Origin: Muscardinus avellanarius
Taxonomy: Eukaryota; Chordata; Mammalia; Rodentia; Gliridae
Length of the DNA stretch: 64,000 nt
Direction of reading: 5' to 3'
NCBI GenBank assembly: GCA_963383645.1
Contig: OY726565.1
Coordinates: forward strand, 34,018,529-34,082,528
Position numbers and translations under genes: made by a program. The notes beneath the pieces were generated by a model. It worked only from the letters and a program-made list of their open reading frames with translations, was not told the origin of the DNA and ran no database searches. This document shows, one piece after another, positions 61,258 to 64,000 of this stretch (position 1 is its first letter; each line of letters begins with the position of its first letter).

Positions 61258-62631
61258 TAATAAACTTGGGCTTAAAGACTAACTTGCCACTTCTTTTCAA
61301 TATAGTACTTGAAATTCTAGCCAGAGCAATTTGGCAAGAAAAGGAAATCAAAGGAGTACAGAAAGGAAAACATTAATTCAAACTTTCACTATTTGCAGAT
61401 GACTTGATACTATACTTAGAAGACCCAACAAACTCAACCAAAAAGCTTATAGAACTTATCAACAAATTAAGCAAAATGTCTGGATACAAAATCAATCCTA
61501 AAAAATAAGAGCTTTTCTGTATACCAACCACAAATCCACTGAAAAAAGAATCCAGAAAACACTTCCACTCAGGATTTCTCACAAAAAACAAAATACTTAG
61601 GAATAAACTTATTCAAAGAGGTAAAAGACCTCTACAAAGAAAATATAAAACATTTAAAAAAGAAATCAAAGAAGACCTTAGAAGATGAAAAGATCCTTTG
61701 TGTTCATGGATAGGCAGAATAAATATCATCAAAATGGCCATAATTCCAAGAGTGATCTAAAGATTCGAAAAAATAATACCCATTAAATTACCAAGATAAT
61801 TCCTCACAGATATAGAAAAATCAATTCTTAAATTCATTTAGAACAACAAAAAAGTCCAGAATAGCCAAAGTAGTTCTCAGCAACAAAAACCATGCAGGAG
61901 GAATTACAACACCTGACTTTAAACTATACTACAAGCCATAGTAATTAAAAAAAAAAAAAAACAGCATGGTACTGGCACAAAAATAGATACATAGACCAAT
62001 GGAGCAGAATAGAAGATTCAGAAACAAAGCAACACACTTACAACCAATTAATTTTTGACAAAGGGGCCAAAAACATACACCAGAAAAAGATAGCCTCTTC
62101 AACAAATGGTGTTGGCAGAACTGGTTAACTATACACAGAAAAATGGGAATAAATCCCACTTTCTTACCCTGCACAAGAGTCAATTCAAGATGGATCAAAG
62201 ACTTAGAAATTAGACCAGAGACCTTGAGGTTCCTAGAAGAGGGCATAGGTCCAACACAGCAACACATAGGCACAGATAAAAACTTTCTCAACAAGACTCC
62301 AGAGGCACAAGAAACTAAAAGGCGAATCAATATGTGGGATTACATTAAAACGAAGAGCTTCTGTACAGCAAAGGAAACTATCAAAAACCTCAAATGAGAG
62401 CCAGCAGAATGGGAGATTTTTGCCTATTACTCCTCCAATAGAGGACTAATGTCTAGAATATGCAGAGAACTCAAGAAACTCAGCACTAAGCAAACAAATA
62501 ACCCAATTCAAAAATAGGCAAGTGAAATAAAGAGATACTTCATGAAAAAAGAAATTGAAATGGCCAATAATTGCATAAAAAATGTTCGACATCATTAGCA
62601 ATCAGAGAGATGCAAATCAAAACTACCCTGA

Positions 62632-62848
62632 GGCTGGGCGTGGTGGCGCATGCTTGTAATCCCTGCGCTTGGGAGGCAGAGACAGGAGGATCGCGCAGGT
62701 TCAAAGCCAGCCGCGCGCGCTGGCTTAGGAGACCCTGTTTCCAAATAAAAATGTAAAAATATGTCTGGGAGTGTAGCCCGGAGGTGGTAGGGCTTCCAGA
62801 AACCCCAGTACCACAAAACAAACAAACAAACAAACAAACAAACAAAAA
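62632..62848 (+). mobile_element. B1-ID dimer SINE, young subfamily
   Basis: Sense; ggctgggcgtggtggcgcat to aaaccccagtaccac with an (AAAC)n tail. TSD aactaccctgag at 62620-62631 and 62854-62865 within the younger L1, so it postdates it. The left unit contains a small (GC)n expansion (ccgcgcgcgctgg). Confidence 0.93.
62816..62847. repeat. (AAAC)n microsatellite
   Basis: Eight AAAC units, the tail of the SINE. Confidence 0.9.
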
Positions 62849-63629
62849 AACCCAACTACCCTGAGATTTCACCTAACTCCAACTAGAATGGCAATTATTC
62901 AAAACACAAACAACAACAAACACTGGTGAGGATGAGAAGTAGGAACTCTAAAACACTGTTGGTGAGATTGCAAATTAGTGCAACCACTTTGGAAAACAGT
63001 ATGGAGGATCTTCAGAAGAATGGGAATGAACTTACCATATGATCCAGCAGTATCACTCCTGAGTATCTACCCAAAAGAGAGGAAACCAAACTACCAAACT
63101 CTGTATCTATGTTCATAGCTGTACAATTCACCATTGCCAAACTACGGAACCAGCCAAGATATCCTACAACAGATGAATGGATTACAAAACTATGGGATAT
63201 GTACACAATGGAATTTTACCCAGCTATAAAAAAAAAACCCACAATTACATCATTTACAGGGAAATGGATGGATCTAGAGGACATTGTGCTAAGTGAGATT
63301 AGTCAGTCACAAAAACTAAGCAATTGAATTCTCTCCCTAATATGCAAAAGCTAGGGAGAAAATGGGTCATAGGAGGAACTCTAGATGAAGAAGGAAATTC
63401 TACTGATGAGCAAATAAGGTGGCCTAACTGAGGGAATGGGAGGAGGGAAGGGGAAAATTCTCTAATTCACATGATGTAGTTTGACAAACATATCAAAGTC
63501 AATCACTAAGCCAAACATGAGAAGGAGGGAGGGGGAGGGAATGGGGTGGGAACTGGGTAAGGGCTAATTGGGTGATGTGTGCATGTATGTCTTCACCATC
63601 TTTTATCCCATTAAGAAGTATAAATACAC

Positions 63630-63870
63630 ACCGGGCATGGTGGTACACGCTTGTAATCCCCGCACTTGGGAGGTGGAGACAGGAGGATCGCGCAGGTTCG
63701 AAGCTAGCTGCTCTGGCTTAAGAGACCCTATTTCCAAATTTTAAAAAAAAGTATAAATATAAAAATATGTAAAAAGTATAAATGTAAAAATAGGTCTTGG
63801 AGTGTAGCCCAGAGGTAGAAGGGCTTCCAGGAACCCCAGTACCACCAAAAAAAAAAAAAAAAAAAAAAAA
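63630..63870 (+). mobile_element. B1-ID dimer SINE, young subfamily
   Basis: Sense; caccgggcatggtggtacac to ggaaccccagtaccacc plus an A25-30 tail. The linker contains a duplicated 'aaaagtataaat' stretch (63748-63790), longer than in sister copies. It interrupts the 3' terminus of the younger L1. Confidence 0.92.
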
Positions 63871-63905
63871 ATGTATGAATACAATACAACAATGAAAAAT
63901 TTTAA

Positions 63906-64000
63906 AAAGCCATTATACAAAAAAGGTATCATCTTTATATACCAGTAATTGACTTGTTGGAAAAGAAATCAAGAAAGCAATCTCATTCATGTTAGTAACA
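63906..64000 (+). mobile_element. Continuation of the old sense L1
   Basis: 'ttatataccagtaattgact' then 'gaaaagaaatcaagaaagca' is the L1 ORF2 text expected directly after 'ttacaggatacaaaagcaat' at 59520-59540, so the element resumes after the nested 4.3 kb insertion and runs off the window. Confidence 0.7.

Larger units (their letters stand above)
59545..63905 (+). mobile_element. Younger L1 with large 5' inversion
   Basis: 59545-61236 is antisense ORF2. It includes a 220-codon minus-strand frame (60519-61181) with endonuclease-to-linker peptides [20 protein letters not shown] and [13 protein letters not shown], and reverse-transcriptase sequence at 59762-59944 ([20 protein letters not shown]). 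61258-63905 is sense: reverse transcriptase with the FADD box region ([14 protein letters not shown] at about 61390), ORF2 C-terminus, 3' UTR with a G tract, and terminus near 63905. ORF2 pieces head to head at about 61240 show twin priming. Stops and the inversion make it non-functional. Two young SINEs sit in its 3' part. Confidence 0.85.

Overview
This is mammalian nuclear DNA, almost certainly from a rodent outside the mouse-like group. The basis is the dominant short interspersed element (SINE): about 40 copies of a dimer made of a left B1-like (7SL-related) monomer and a right ID-like (tRNA-derived) monomer. Such dimers are typical of squirrel-related rodents and some other non-murid lineages. 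The copies differ from the ground-squirrel consensus I remember, so I do not name a genus. GT-AG introns, L1 LINEs, MIR remnants and processed pseudogenes fit this. There is no bacterial, plasmid or CRISPR content.

The only protein-coding gene is the 3' half of LCA5 (lebercilin) on the + strand. Five exons at 21755-21892, 22792-22888, 23561-23703, 25865-25997 and 28650-29512 splice in perfect phase. They encode 457 residues ending in a natural TGA, followed by a 3' UTR of perhaps 1-2 kb. The start codon and about the first 240 residues lie upstream of base 1, so bases 1-21754 are read as a large LCA5 intron.

That upstream intron (1-21754) is packed with L1 and SINE insertions. It carries two dead processed genes, both antisense to LCA5: an ATP5MF retrocopy (2911-3176) and an RPL36 retrocopy (13742-14057). 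Each has target-site duplications (TSDs) that I could read. The introns between the visible LCA5 exons are lighter in repeats. Bases 31450-64000 look like an intergenic region: old antisense L1, SINEs, a MaLR-like solo LTR, microsatellites and long stretches of unclassified unique DNA. The last 10 kb is a nest. An old sense L1 (from about 54990) was broken by a retroposed 7SK RNA copy, a truncated L1 tail, SINEs and a 4.3 kb younger L1 with a 5' inversion.

No new multigene system is visible. The most interesting items are structural: a 59-bp nearly uninterrupted palindrome at 16847-16905; a 17-bp hairpin exactly at an L1 inversion breakpoint (61220-61257); a full-length 7SK retrocopy; a young SINE subfamily that has lost about 30 bp of its left unit and altered the right-monomer B box, with intermediate forms present; and a roughly 100-bp orphan transcript end retroposed into the linker of a SINE.
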